NCBI RefSeq assembly: GCF_001570585.1
Contig: NZ_BBXF01000010.1
Coordinates: 69,873 to 133,872 of the forward strand
Length of the DNA stretch: 64,000 nucleotides
Source of the DNA: Herbidospora daliensis
Lineage (GTDB): Bacteria > Actinomycetota > Actinomycetes > Streptosporangiales > Streptosporangiaceae
Direction: 5' to 3'
Part shown: piece by piece, positions 28,195-37,639 of the stretch
Numbering within the stretch: position 1 is the first letter of the stretch
Layout of the letters: every line of letters begins with the position of its first letter
Made by a program: the position numbers and the translations under genes
The notes under the pieces: model-generated
Database searches by the model: none
Seen by the model: the letters and a program-made list of their open reading frames with translations, nothing else
Told to the model about the DNA's origin: nothing

Positions 28195-28316
28195 TCTACC
28201 CTCCCTGCCTGCGGGAACACTTATGTGTGACAGGCGTGAGGTTTCATGCTCTGCTTAATCGGTAGAGTCCCGCTCGCGGGGTGGTTCCGCGATTAATTGG
28301 GCCCCTGGAGGAGACC

Positions 28317-30914
28317 GTGCCGAAGCTCGTCTATGACTTCACCGAAGGAAACAAAGACCTGAAGGACCTCCTCGGGGGCAAGGGCGCGAATCTCGCGGAA
28401 ATGACCAACCTCGGGTTGCCGGTCCCGCCCGGGTTCACGATCACCTCCGAGGCGTGCCGGGCGTACATGGACGACGGGTCGGTGCCCGCCGAGGAGATCG
28501 GCACCCACCTCGAGAAGCTCGAGGCGGCGATGGGCAAGAAGCTCGGCGACCCCGACGACCCGCTGCTCGTGTCGGTGCGCTCGGGGGCCAAGTTCTCGAT
28601 GCCCGGCATGATGGAGACCGTCCTCAACATCGGCCTGAACGACCGCTCCGTGCTGGGCCTGGCCCGCCAGGCCGGAGACGAGCGGTTCGCGTGGGACTCC
28701 TACCGGCGGCTGATCCAGATGTTCGGCAAGACGGTCATGGACGTCGACGGCGACCTGTTCGAGGAGGCCATCGACGAGCTCAAGGCCGGCCGCACCGACC
28801 TCGACCTGACCGCCGGCGACTTCAGGGCGCTGGTCGGCACCTACAAGGAGATCGTGCGCCGGGAGAAGGGCCGCGACTTCCCCGAAGACCCCGAGGAGCA
28901 GATGGAGCTGGCCATCAAGGCCGTCTTCGGCTCCTGGAACGCCCCCCGCGCGATCCTCTACCGCCGCCAGGAGCGCATCCCGGCCGACCTCGGCACGGCC
29001 GTCAACGTGGTCGCGATGGTGTTCGGCAACCTCGGCATGGACTCGGGCACCGGCGTCGCCTTCACCCGCGACCCCGCCACCGGCCACCAGGGCGTCTACG
29101 GCGACTACCTGCAGAACGCCCAGGGCGAGGACGTCGTGGCGGGCATCCGCAACACCGTCCCGCTCCAGGACCTCCAGGAGATCGACCCGCACTCCTACGC
29201 CGAGCTCATGGAGATCATGGCCAAGCTCGAAGGCCACTACCGCGACCTGTGCGACATCGAGTTCACCATCGAGCGCGGCAAGCTCTGGATGTTGCAGACC
29301 CGGGTCGGCAAGCGCACCGCCGGGGCCGCCTTCTGCATCGCCACCCAGCTCGTCGACGAGGGCCTGATCGATCTCGACGAGGCGCTGCGAAGGGTCACCG
29401 GCGACCAGCTGGCCCAGCTGATGTTCCCGCGCTTCGCCGCCGACCACGGCAACACCGTGCTGACCCGGGGCATGAACGCCTCCCCGGGCGCGGCCGTCGG
29501 CAAGGCCGTGTTCTCCTCGGCCCGCGCCGCCGAACTGGCGGCCGAGGGCGAGGACGTCATCCTGGTGCGCCGCGAGACCAACCCCGACGACCTGGCCGGC
29601 ATGATCGCCGCCCGGGGTGTGCTGACCTCACGCGGCGGCAAGACCTCCCACGCGGCCGTGGTCGCCCGCGGGATGGGCAAGACGTGCGTCTGCGGCGCCG
29701 AGGAGATCGAGGTCGACGCCAAGGCGGGCCGGTTCACCGTCGGCGACGTCGTCGTCGAGGAGGGCGACGTCATCTCGATCGACGGCGGCAACGGCCGCGT
29801 CTACCTGGGCGAGGTGCCCGTGGTGGCGTCGCCGGTCGTGGAGTACTTCGAGGGCACCCCCTCCGGCGACGAACTGGTGCGGGCCGTCGACACGATCATG
29901 CGGCACGCCGACGAGCGCCGCCGCCTGGACGTGCGCGCCAACGCCGACACCCCCGACGACGCCGCGCGGGCCCGCCGGTTCGGGGCCAGCGGCATCGGCC
30001 TGTGCCGGACCGAGCACATGTTCCTCGGCGACCGCCGGGTGCTGATCGAGGACCTGATCCTGGCCCACACCGCCGAGGAGCGGCAGGCCGCCCTCGACGC
30101 CCTGGAGCCGCTCCAGAAGGCCGACTTCGCCGGGCTGTTCGCCGCGATGAAGGGCCGGCCGGTGACGATCCGGCTGATCGACCCGCCGCTGCACGAGTTC
30201 CTGCCCGACATCATCGACCTGTCGGTCAAGATCGCCACCGGCAAGGGCACCAAGAAGGACCGCCGCCTGCTGGAGGCCGTGCAGCGCCTGCACGAGCAGA
30301 ACCCGATGCTCGGCCTGCGCGGGGTCCGCCTCGGGCTCGTCGTGCCCGGCCTGTTCGCGATGCAGGTGCGGGCCATCGCCGAGGCCGCCAAGGCGGGCGA
30401 CGACGCCAGACCCGAGATCATGATCCCGCTCGTGGGGGCCGTACAGGAACTGGAGAGCGTGCGCGAGGAGGCCCGGCGCATCCTCGCCGAGGTCGGCGTG
30501 GACGCCCTCATCGGCACCATGATCGAGGTGCCGCGCGCGGCCCTGACCGCCGGGCAGATCGCCGAGGCGGCCGAGTTCTTCTCCTTCGGCACCAACGACC
30601 TGACCCAGATGACGTGGGGCTTCTCCCGCGACGACGTCGAGGCGGCGTTCTTCGGCACCTACCTCGACAAGGGCATCTTCGGCGTCTCGCCGTTCGAGTC
30701 GCTCGACCGCGACGGCGTCGGCCGCCTCATGCGCGTGGCCGTCGAGGAGGGCCGCCGGGCCCGGCCCGGCCTCAAGCTCGGCATCTGCGGCGAGCACGGC
30801 GGCGACCCGGCCTCGGTGCGGTTCTGCCACGAGATCGGCCTCGACTACGTCTCGTGCTCTCCGTTCCGGGTCCCCGTGGCCCGGCTGGAAGCAGGGCGCG
30901 CGGCCTGTCTCTAA
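28317..30914 (+). CDS. ppdK: Pyruvate, phosphate dikinase
   Basis: 865-residue PPDK interconverting pyruvate + ATP + Pi with phosphoenolpyruvate + AMP + PPi. An N-terminal ATP-grasp domain (LLGGKGANLAEMTNLGLPVP, SGAKFSMPGMMETVLN) is followed by the swivelling phosphohistidine domain with RGGKTSHAAVVARGMGKTCV and a PEP/pyruvate barrel ending in FGTNDLTQMTWGFSRDD and the catalytic Cys of GICGEHGGDP. Full length. The start is the GTG at 28317 with GGAGGAG upstream, not a longer frame. In actinomycetes PPDK supports gluconeogenesis and PEP supply. The stop codon directly abuts hairpin repeat copy B. Confidence 0.96.
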   Translation: MPKLVYDFTEGNKDLKDLLGGKGANLAEMTNLGLPVPPGFTITSEACRAYMDDGSVPAEEIGTHLEKLEAAMGKKLGDPDDPLLVSVRSGAKFSMPGMMETVLNIGLNDRSVLGLARQAGDERFAWDSYRRLIQMFGKTVMDVDGDLFEEAIDELKAGRTDLDLTAGDFRALVGTYKEIVRREKGRDFPEDPEEQMELAIKAVFGSWNAPRAILYRRQERIPADLGTAVNVVAMVFGNLGMDSGTGVAFTRDPATGHQGVYGDYLQNAQGEDVVAGIRNTVPLQDLQEIDPHSYAELMEIMAKLEGHYRDLCDIEFTIERGKLWMLQTRVGKRTAGAAFCIATQLVDEGLIDLDEALRRVTGDQLAQLMFPRFAADHGNTVLTRGMNASPGAAVGKAVFSSARAAELAAEGEDVILVRRETNPDDLAGMIAARGVLTSRGGKTSHAAVVARGMGKTCVCGAEEIEVDAKAGRFTVGDVVVEEGDVISIDGGNGRVYLGEVPVVASPVVEYFEGTPSGDELVRAVDTIMRHADERRRLDVRANADTPDDAARARRFGASGIGLCRTEHMFLGDRRVLIEDLILAHTAEERQAALDALEPLQKADFAGLFAAMKGRPVTIRLIDPPLHEFLPDIIDLSVKIATGKGTKKDRRLLEAVQRLHEQNPMLGLRGVRLGLVVPGLFAMQVRAIAEAAKAGDDARPEIMIPLVGAVQELESVREEARRILAEVGVDALIGTMIEVPRAALTAGQIAEAAEFFSFGTNDLTQMTWGFSRDDVEAAFFGTYLDKGIFGVSPFESLDRDGVGRLMRVAVEEGRRARPGLKLGICGEHGGDPASVRFCHEIGLDYVSCSPFRVPVARLEAGRAACL

Positions 30915-30965
30915 GGCAGATTCCGGACGCGAGCCGCGGCCGGCCTCCGGCCGTCCGCGGCTCGC
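30915..30965 (+). repeat. Dispersed hairpin repeat, copy B (probable ppdK terminator)
   Basis: GGCAGATTC box starting on the base after the ppdK TAA, then a 37-bp hairpin (30929-30965): arms GCGAGCCGCGG and CCGCGGCTCGC, tip GGCC-tcc-GGCC. A short TTTGT follows. Same family as copies at 24384, 38835 and 47601. Confidence 0.75.
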
Positions 30966-31077
30966 TTTGTAACACGCCCCGGCGACTCAGGCAATCAGAT
31001 GTTTCCAGCGCGTTTGTCGTGAAGGTCGATATTTGCGGGTACCTTCTAGCTCCCTCGCCGCGACGAAAGGGGGAGCC

Positions 31078-32310
31078 GTGAGGCCATATGACCAGCACGA
31101 CGAGGCACGCTGGGTTCCCGAGCCGCCGGGGAATCCGGAGCGCAGCCCGTTCGAACGCGACCGCGCCCGGGTGCTCCACAGCGACGCCCTGCGCCGCCTC
31201 GCCAGCAAGACCCAGGTGGTGGCGCCGGTCGACCAGATGATGCACAGCCCGCGCACCCGCCTGACCCATTCCCTCGAGTGCGCCCAGATCGGCCGTGAGA
31301 TGGGCAAGGCCCTGAACCGCGACCCCGACCTGGTGGAGACCGCCTGCCTGGCCCACGACCTGGGCCACCCGCCGTTCGGCCACAACGGCGAGTTCGCGCT
31401 GAACCAGATCGCCGAGCGCGCGGGCGGCTTCGAGGGCAACGCCCAGAGCCTCCGGCTGCTGTCCCGGCTGGAGGCCAAGGTCATCACCGAGGACGGGTTC
31501 AACGCCGGCCTCAACCTGACCAGGGCCACCCTCGACGCCGCGATCAAGTACCCGTGGGACCGGTCGTGCGGGGAGAAGTTCTGCGTCTACCCCGACGACA
31601 TGGAGATCTTCGACTGGGTCAGGCAGGGCGCCCCGCCCGGCTCGGTGAGCTTCGAGGCCCAGATCATGGACTGGGCCGACGACGTCGCCTACTCCGTCCA
31701 CGACCTCGAAGACGCCCTGCACAGCGGCTACGTCACCCCCGGCATGCTGCGCGACCCGGCCGAGCGCCTGGAGGTCTGCAAGCTCACCCAGGAGTGGTAC
31801 CTGCCCGACGCCGACCTGAACGAGCTCGAGGAGACCTTCACCCGCCTGATCGGCGAGCCCCTGTGGCCCGGCCGGTTCGACGGCGGTTTCCCCGACCTGG
31901 CCGCGCTGAAGCAGCTCACCAGCACGCTCATCGGCCGCTTCTGCCGCCGCGCCCAGGACGCCACCCGGGAGGCCTACGTCCTCGACGAGGCCGGCCGCCA
32001 CGACGCCGACCTGATCGTGCCCCACGTCACCCGGCTGGAGTGCGCCCTGCTCAAGGGCGTCACCGTGCGGTTCGTGATCGGGGAGGCCGACAACCAGACG
32101 GTCCGGGCCCGGCAGCGCGAACTGCTGGCCGAGCTGACCTCGCTCACCATGCTGGGCGCCCCCCACACCCTCCAGCCCGCCCTGCGCCCGGCGTTCGAGA
32201 ACGCCAGGGACGACGCGGGACGGCTGCGGGCGGTGATCGACCAGATCGCGTCGCTGACCGACGCGTCCGCCACCGCGATGCACCGGATGTTGTCCGCCCG
32301 GAGCGCGTAA
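31078..32310 (+). CDS. dgt: Deoxyguanosinetriphosphate triphosphohydrolase (dGTPase)
   Basis: 410-residue HD-domain dNTPase that releases tripolyphosphate from dGTP. HD motifs are RTRLTHSLECAQIGRE (metal His) and CLAHDLGHPPFGHNGE (HD pair), followed by DWADDVAYSVHDLEDAL. The start is GTG 31078, preceded by GAAAGGGGGA; upstream in-frame codons are not supported. It heads the dgt-dnaG neighbourhood conserved in actinobacteria. The 5' region from 30966 carries no other feature that I recognise. Confidence 0.94.
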   Translation: MRPYDQHDEARWVPEPPGNPERSPFERDRARVLHSDALRRLASKTQVVAPVDQMMHSPRTRLTHSLECAQIGREMGKALNRDPDLVETACLAHDLGHPPFGHNGEFALNQIAERAGGFEGNAQSLRLLSRLEAKVITEDGFNAGLNLTRATLDAAIKYPWDRSCGEKFCVYPDDMEIFDWVRQGAPPGSVSFEAQIMDWADDVAYSVHDLEDALHSGYVTPGMLRDPAERLEVCKLTQEWYLPDADLNELEETFTRLIGEPLWPGRFDGGFPDLAALKQLTSTLIGRFCRRAQDATREAYVLDEAGRHDADLIVPHVTRLECALLKGVTVRFVIGEADNQTVRARQRELLAELTSLTMLGAPHTLQPALRPAFENARDDAGRLRAVIDQIASLTDASATAMHRMLSARSA

Positions 32311-32320
32311 AGGAGCACGA

Positions 32321-33514
32321 ATGTTCGTCATCATCGGAGCCGGCCTGGCCGGAGCCAAAGCCGCCGCGACCCTCCGCGAGGAGGGCTACGAGGGCGGCGT
32401 CACGCTCCTCGGCGCCGAGCACGAACGCCCCTACGAACGCCCGCCGCTGTCCAAGGGCTACCTCCAGGGCGCCGCGGAACTCGAGAAGGTGTACGTCCAC
32501 CCCGAGGGCTGGTACCGCGAGCACGACGTCGACCTGCGGCTCGGCACGGCCGCCACCGCGATCGACCGGGCGGCCCGCGAGGTGGTGCTGGGGACGGGCG
32601 AGCGGGTGGCGTACGAGAAGCTGCTGATCGCGACCGGCGCCACCCCGCGCCCGCTGCCCTTCGAGGGCGCCGACCTCGACGGCGTCCACTACCTGCGCAC
32701 CGTGGCCGACAGCCAGGCCCTCAAGGCCGCCTTCGCCCACGGCGGCGGCGTGGTGGTGATCGGCGGCGGCTGGATCGGCCTGGAGACCGCCGCCGCGGCC
32801 CGCAAGGCCGGCTGCGACGTCACCGTGATCGAGCCCGAGCCGACCCCGCTCCATCGGACGCTGGGCCCCGAGATGGGCCAGGTCTTCGCGGGCGTGCACC
32901 GCCGCAACGGCGTCGACCTGCGCCTCGGCGCGAAGGTCGCCCGGCTGGCCGGCGACGGCCACGTGCGCGAGGTGATCCTGGAGAGCGGCGAGGCGATCCC
33001 CGCCGACGAGGTGATCGGCGGCATCGGCGCCGCCCCCAACGTCGAACTGGCCCGCGACGCCGGCCTGGAGATCGGCTCGGGCATCCTCGTGGACGCCGCC
33101 CTCCGGTCGAGCGACCCGGACATCTTCGCCGCCGGCGACGTCGCCGAGGCGTTCAACCCCCTGCTGAACCGCCGCATCAGGGTCGAGCACTGGGCCAACG
33201 CCCTCAACCAGGGCCCGGTGGCCGCCAAGGCGATGCTCGGCCAGGACGTCGTCTACGACCGCGTCCCCTACTTCTACACCGACCAGTTCGAGATCGGCAT
33301 GGAGTTCTCCGGCGACATCACCGGCGCCGACGACCTGGTCGTCCGCGGGTCCGACCTGGAGTTCATCGCCTTCTGGCTGCGCGAGGGCCGGGTGATCGCG
33401 GGCATGAACGTCAACGTGTGGGACGTGGTCGGCGACATCCAGAAACTGATCAGAAACGGCGACACCGTCGACCCGAAGCGACTGGCCGACCCCGAGACGC
33501 CTTTGGCAGGATGA
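32321..33514 (+). CDS. FAD-dependent NAD(P)H:ferredoxin reductase-like oxidoreductase
   Basis: 397 residues, two Rossmann folds: the N-terminal FAD site IIGAGLAGAKAAATLREEG and a central NAD(P)H site VVIGGGWIGLETAAAARKAG, then the FAD-contacting DIFAAGDVAE and a C-terminal reductase dimer domain. It resembles rubredoxin/ferredoxin reductases that feed electrons to P450 or dioxygenase partners. It lies 10 bp after dgt with GGAGCACG before the ATG, so it may be co-transcribed. Partner unknown; no ferredoxin is encoded nearby. Confidence 0.9.
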   Translation: MFVIIGAGLAGAKAAATLREEGYEGGVTLLGAEHERPYERPPLSKGYLQGAAELEKVYVHPEGWYREHDVDLRLGTAATAIDRAAREVVLGTGERVAYEKLLIATGATPRPLPFEGADLDGVHYLRTVADSQALKAAFAHGGGVVVIGGGWIGLETAAAARKAGCDVTVIEPEPTPLHRTLGPEMGQVFAGVHRRNGVDLRLGAKVARLAGDGHVREVILESGEAIPADEVIGGIGAAPNVELARDAGLEIGSGILVDAALRSSDPDIFAAGDVAEAFNPLLNRRIRVEHWANALNQGPVAAKAMLGQDVVYDRVPYFYTDQFEIGMEFSGDITGADDLVVRGSDLEFIAFWLREGRVIAGMNVNVWDVVGDIQKLIRNGDTVDPKRLADPETPLAG

Positions 33515-33581
33515 CCTCACCTTCGGTCCAAACCGGCCGTTGGGTCATGTCACGTCAGATAACGTCACCAGGGTGGAGATC

Positions 33582-34448
33582 ATGCGACCGGGGACCTCGA
33601 CCCTCCTCGTGCTGGCCTTTCTGACCGCCGCGTGCAGCGGTCCGGCGGGTGTCGCGGGCGTCAGCACCCACCCACCCGCCGCGCCCGCGCCGGGTGCGGC
33701 GCTCGACGACCCCGGCGCGACCCACGAGCCGGCGTTCATCTCGGCGGCGGTGCCGCCCACCGGCGACGAGCCGGTGCTGCTGCCGCCGCCGAAGTTGTCG
33801 AAGTTCGAGTACGCCTTCCCCGTCAAGGGCTGCAAGGTCTCCTACGCGCGCAAGCTCCTCGTGCTGCCCAAGACGACCATCTGGGCCGACAGGGGCTGCG
33901 CCTTCGTGGCCCCGGTCTCCGGGACCGTCCGCGAGGTGAACGTCCAGAACCGCTGGGTGCCCTCGACCGACCGCGGCGGCGACCGCGAGGGCCGCTACGT
34001 CACCCTGCTGGGCGACGACGGCGTGCTCTACCTCGGCGGGCACCTCGACACGGTGGCCGAGGGCGTCGTGCCCGGGAAGAAGGTGAAGGCGGGCCAGACC
34101 CTCGGCACGGTCGGCAACACCGGCAACGCCCGCGACACCGCCAGCAACCTCTACTTCGCGGTCACCTGGAAGACCGACGCCAACGAGTGGTGGATCAGGC
34201 GCGGCATGGTCGAGCCGTGGGACTACCTCGACGCGTGGCGCAACGGCAACCGCACCTACTCTCCCGCGCACGAGATGAAGGAGGTCCGGAAGAAGACCGG
34301 ACCGCTCCCGGCGTGCTCGGTGGCCTGCTCGGCCAAGCCCGAGGTGAAGGGCGTCGAACGGCCGCAGCGCCCGCAGCCGACCCGCAAGCCCGTGCAGCCC
34401 GTCGAGGTCGGGCCGCTGGGCGTCAAGCTGCCCGGCGCGGGTGACTAG
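33582..34448 (+). CDS. M23/LytM-like lipoprotein with degenerate zinc site
   Basis: 288-residue exported protein. The ATG at 33582 (GGTGGAG upstream) starts a signal peptide with lipobox LTAACSG. After a Pro/Ala-rich linker, residues about 80-220 resemble an M23 peptidoglycan endopeptidase (CAFVAPVSGTVREV, LGDDGVLYLGGHLDTVAEGV, TLGTVGNTGNARDTASNLYFAV). The usual HxxxD and HxH zinc ligands are not intact: LYFAV stands where HLHF is expected. It is therefore probably a non-catalytic LytM factor that regulates an amidase. A basic/Pro-rich tail ends the protein. Confidence 0.82.
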   Translation: MRPGTSTLLVLAFLTAACSGPAGVAGVSTHPPAAPAPGAALDDPGATHEPAFISAAVPPTGDEPVLLPPPKLSKFEYAFPVKGCKVSYARKLLVLPKTTIWADRGCAFVAPVSGTVREVNVQNRWVPSTDRGGDREGRYVTLLGDDGVLYLGGHLDTVAEGVVPGKKVKAGQTLGTVGNTGNARDTASNLYFAVTWKTDANEWWIRRGMVEPWDYLDAWRNGNRTYSPAHEMKEVRKKTGPLPACSVACSAKPEVKGVERPQRPQPTRKPVQPVEVGPLGVKLPGAGD

Positions 34449-34457
34449 ACTCACGGC
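34446..34457 (+). promoter_or_regulatory. Leaderless -10 of dnaG overlapping the preceding stop codon
   Basis: TAGACT (34446-34451) ends six bases before GTG 34458; its first three bases are the TAG stop of the M23-like gene. No ribosome binding site. The -35 is not clear. Confidence 0.4.
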
Positions 34458-36296
34458 GTGGCAGGCCGGATCAGCGATGACGACATCGCCCTCGTCAGGG
34501 AGCGTTCCCCGATCGCCGACGTGATCGGCGAATACGTCCAGCTCCGCAACGCCGGAGGCGGCAACCTCAAGGGCCTGTGCCCGTTCCACGACGAGAAGTC
34601 GCCCTCGTTCAACGTGACCCCCGCGCGGGGCATGTACTACTGCTTCGGCTGCTCCGAGGGCGGCGACGTCATCTCCTTCCTCCAGCGGATCGACGCGCTG
34701 ACCTTCGCCGAGTCGGTCGAGCGGCTGGCCGGGCGGGCCGGCATCCAGCTCCGCTACGAGCAGGGCGGCTACGTGCCGGGCCGGCAGCAGGGGGAGCGGT
34801 CGCGGCTGATCGAGGCCCACCGGGCCGCCGCCGAGTTCTACGTCTCCAACCTGACCTCGCCCGAGGCCGCGGTCGCCCGCCGGTTCCTGTCGGAGCGCGG
34901 GTTCGAGCGGGCCGACGCCGACCACTTCGGGGTGGGGTACGCCCCCAACGAGTGGGAGGCGCTGTCGCGTCACCTGATGGGGCGGGGTTTCAGCGTCCAG
35001 GAGCTGATCAAGGGCGGGCTGGCCCGCGAGGGCCGCCGGGGGCCGATCGACCGGTTCCGCGGCCGGCTGATCTGGCCGATCCGCGACATCACCGGCGACG
35101 TCATCGGGTTCGGCGCCCGCAAGCTCATCGAGGCCGACGACGGCCCCAAGTACCTGAACACCCCCGAGAGCCCGATCTACCACAAGAGCTCCGTGCTCTA
35201 CGGCATCGACCTGGCCAAACGCGAGATCTCCAAACGCTCCCAGGCGGTCGTGGTCGAGGGCTACACCGACGTGATGGCCCTCCACCTGGCGGGGGTGCCG
35301 ACCGCCGTGGCGACCTGCGGCACCGCGTTCGGCGAAGACCACATCAAGGTGCTGCGCCGCATCCTGTTCGACCAGGGCCAGGGCGAGGTCATCTTCACCT
35401 TCGACGGCGACTCGGCCGGGCAGAAGGCCGCCCTGCGGGCGTTCCAGGACGAGCAGAAGTTCGTCACCCAGACCTTCGTGGCCGTGCAGCCCGACGGGCT
35501 CGACCCCTGCGACCTGCGGGTGCAGAAGGGCGACGCGGCGGTCCGCGACCTGGTGGCCAGCCGCGAGCCGCTGTTCGCCTTCGCCATCCGCAGCGTGATC
35601 GGCCGCTACGACACGAGCACCAACGAGGGCCGCCTGTCGGCCCTCGACGCCGCCGCCCCCGTGGTCGCCTCGATCAAGGACAAGGCGCTGCGCCACATGT
35701 ACGCCGTCGACCTCGACCGCTGGCTCGGCTTCATGAACGAGCGCCTGGTCGTCGAGCGGGTCACCGAGATCGCCGCCCGCCCGGCCGAGGCCGCCCGGCC
35801 CGAGAAAAAGGCCGCCCAGGCCCCGCTCGACCCGGTCGCCCGCCTGGAGCTGGAGGCGCTCAAGCTGGCCGTCCAGCGCCCGGCCCTGCTCGGCCCGGAG
35901 TTCGACGCCCTGGGCCCCGCCGCGTTCGGCGTCGCCGACCACGCCGCCCTGTTCCAGCTGATCGCCTCCTGCGGCGGCACGGCCGCCGGCGGGCCGGGCG
36001 GGCGCGAGTGGGTCGAGATCCTCCTCGCGGCCGTCTCCGACGATCTCAGGCAGCTGCTGACCCGCCTCGCGGTCGACCCGGTGAAGGTCGAGACGAACGG
36101 CGAGGAGCGCTACGGCACGGCGGTTCTGGCCAAGCTGCAAGAGGTCACGGTGGGTCGTCAGCTCGACGCGCTGAAGGCGCGGATGCAGCGGCTCAACCCG
36201 ATCGACGAACAGGGCGACTACAACCGCATGTTCGCCGAACTCGTGGCCCTCGAACAGCAACGACGCGTGTTGAGAGAACGCGCGGCCGGGGCGTGA
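34458..36296 (+). CDS. dnaG: DNA primase
   Basis: 612-residue replicative primase. An N-terminal zinc finger (CPFHDEKSPSFNVTPARGM, then YYCFGC) is followed by the RNA polymerase domain with YLNTPESPIYHKS and the TOPRIM motif VVVEGYTDVMALHLAGV plus FDGDSAGQKAA. The C-terminal helicase-interaction domain follows a short Lys/Ala/Pro hinge. GTG start, leaderless -10. It lies in the dgt-dnaG-sigma region. Confidence 0.96.
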   Translation: MAGRISDDDIALVRERSPIADVIGEYVQLRNAGGGNLKGLCPFHDEKSPSFNVTPARGMYYCFGCSEGGDVISFLQRIDALTFAESVERLAGRAGIQLRYEQGGYVPGRQQGERSRLIEAHRAAAEFYVSNLTSPEAAVARRFLSERGFERADADHFGVGYAPNEWEALSRHLMGRGFSVQELIKGGLAREGRRGPIDRFRGRLIWPIRDITGDVIGFGARKLIEADDGPKYLNTPESPIYHKSSVLYGIDLAKREISKRSQAVVVEGYTDVMALHLAGVPTAVATCGTAFGEDHIKVLRRILFDQGQGEVIFTFDGDSAGQKAALRAFQDEQKFVTQTFVAVQPDGLDPCDLRVQKGDAAVRDLVASREPLFAFAIRSVIGRYDTSTNEGRLSALDAAAPVVASIKDKALRHMYAVDLDRWLGFMNERLVVERVTEIAARPAEAARPEKKAAQAPLDPVARLELEALKLAVQRPALLGPEFDALGPAAFGVADHAALFQLIASCGGTAAGGPGGREWVEILLAAVSDDLRQLLTRLAVDPVKVETNGEERYGTAVLAKLQEVTVGRQLDALKARMQRLNPIDEQGDYNRMFAELVALEQQRRVLRERAAGA

Positions 36297-36429
36297 ATAT
36301 CAATTCCTTTCCGCCCCTCACAGAGGCGAAACACGGGTTTGATATCGATTCGGTAATGACGCAGATCTAACCTTCGGTGACAAAAATAGGCCTGCCGTTT
36401 TGTTGTGGTTATACCGCAGACTGTGTTCC

Positions 36430-37581
36430 GTGGGTGCATCGGTGCTGCCAAGCGGGCCGCCATCGGTAGACCAGGTGGCCGAGCTCGTCGTGAAGGGAAG
36501 GGAGCGCGGGAGCGTCACGGTTGACGACGTGGCCGCCGCGCTCGACCGATCCGGGCTTGAGGCCGACGCGCTGGAGCGCGTCGTGCGCATGCTCGCCGAG
36601 AACGGAGTGGAGGTCCTCGAGCCGCAAGGCGACGAAGAGACGTCCAAGCCAGACGAGGAAGACGTCGGTAAGAGGGCGCCGACCAGCGACCTGGTAAGGA
36701 TCTACCTGCGGGAGATCGGCCGGGTTCCGCTGCTCACCGCCGAGGAGGAGGTGGAACTCGCCAAGGCCATCGAGGCCGGCCTCTTCGCGGAGGACAAGCT
36801 CTGTGAGAGCCCCGCGATCCGGGTGGCCCGGCCCGAGTTCGAAGATCTCGTGTGGGAGGGCGTGCGGGCCAAGCAGCGTCTCATCGAGGCGAACCTGCGG
36901 CTCGTCGTCTCCATCGCGAAAAGATATGTGGGCCGGGGAATGTTATTCCTCGATCTCATTCAAGAGGGCAATCTCGGATTGATTCGCGCGGTCGAGAAAT
37001 TCGACTACACCAAGGGCTACAAGTTCTCGACTTATGCGACCTGGTGGATTCGGCAGGCGATCACGAGGGCCATCGCCGATCAGGCGCGGACCATTCGAAT
37101 TCCCGTCCACATGGTGGAGACGATCAACAAGCTGGTGCGGGTGCAGCGTCAGTTGCACCAGGACCTCGGCCGTGAACCCGCGCCCGAGGAGATCGCCGCC
37201 GAGATGGACCTGCCGATCGACCGGGTCATCGAGATCCAGCGCATCGCCCAGGAGCCGGTCTCGCTCCAGTCGCCCATCGGCGAGGAAGACTCCGACCTCG
37301 GCGACTTCATCGAGGACGCCGACGCCGTGGTGCCGATCGAGGCCGCCGCGTTCATCATGCTGCAAGACCAGCTCGACGACATCCTGGCCACGTTGTCCGA
37401 GCGGGAGCAGCGCATCATCCAGCTCAGGTTCGGCCTGGCCGACGGGCATCCGCGCACGCTGGAGGAGGTCGGGCGGGAGTTCGGGGTGACCCGGGAACGC
37501 ATCCGCCAGATCGAGTCCAAGACGCTCGCCAAGCTGCGTCACCCGACGCGCGCCCAGATGCTCCGCGACTACCTCGACTGA
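36430..37581 (+). CDS. RNA polymerase primary-type sigma factor (RpoD/HrdB family)
   Basis: About 383-residue sigma-70. Regions 1.2 ([20 protein letters not shown]), 2.1-2.4 ([19 protein letters not shown], then [13 protein letters not shown]), 3 and 4.2 ([19 protein letters not shown]) are all present, so it recognises -10/-35 promoters. It is shorter than streptomycete HrdB (about 510) and lacks a long acidic N-terminal region. Start uncertain: GTG 36430 gives the best length, but a TTG at 36400 is open and no ribosome binding site is visible; a TATACC lies just upstream. Adjacency to dnaG recalls the macromolecular-synthesis operon. It could be the principal or an alternative group 2 sigma. 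Confidence 0.9.
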   Translation: MGASVLPSGPPSVDQVAELVVKGRERGSVTVDDVAAALDRSGLEADALERVVRMLAENGVEVLEPQGDEETSKPDEEDVGKRAPTSDLVRIYLREIGRVPLLTAEEEVELAKAIEAGLFAEDKLCESPAIRVARPEFEDLVWEGVRAKQRLIEANLRLVVSIAKRYVGRGMLFLDLIQEGNLGLIRAVEKFDYTKGYKFSTYATWWIRQAITRAIADQARTIRIPVHMVETINKLVRVQRQLHQDLGREPAPEEIAAEMDLPIDRVIEIQRIAQEPVSLQSPIGEEDSDLGDFIEDADAVVPIEAAAFIMLQDQLDDILATLSEREQRIIQLRFGLADGHPRTLEEVGREFGVTRERIRQIESKTLAKLRHPTRAQMLRDYLD

Positions 37582-37596
37582 CCGTCCACGTCACCG

Positions 37597-37625
37597 GGCC
37601 CGCGCTCCACTCCGGGGTGCGGGCC
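37597..37625. terminator. Imperfect hairpin after the sigma factor gene
   Basis: GGCCCGC and GCGGGCC arms enclose a 15-base loop immediately after the sigma factor stop. No T-tract, so intrinsic termination is uncertain. Confidence 0.4.
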
Positions 37626-37627
37626 GG

Positions 37628-37639
37628 TAGATTTCAGGC
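37628..37639 (+). promoter_or_regulatory. Leaderless -10 of the 156-residue gene
   Basis: TAGATT (37628-37633) ends six bases before GTG 37640. No ribosome binding site. Confidence 0.4.

Noticed and set aside
36280-36330. GGGGCG/CGCCCC arms after dnaG as an intrinsic terminator
   Set aside because: Short stem, long loop and no T-tract; too weak to list as a feature.
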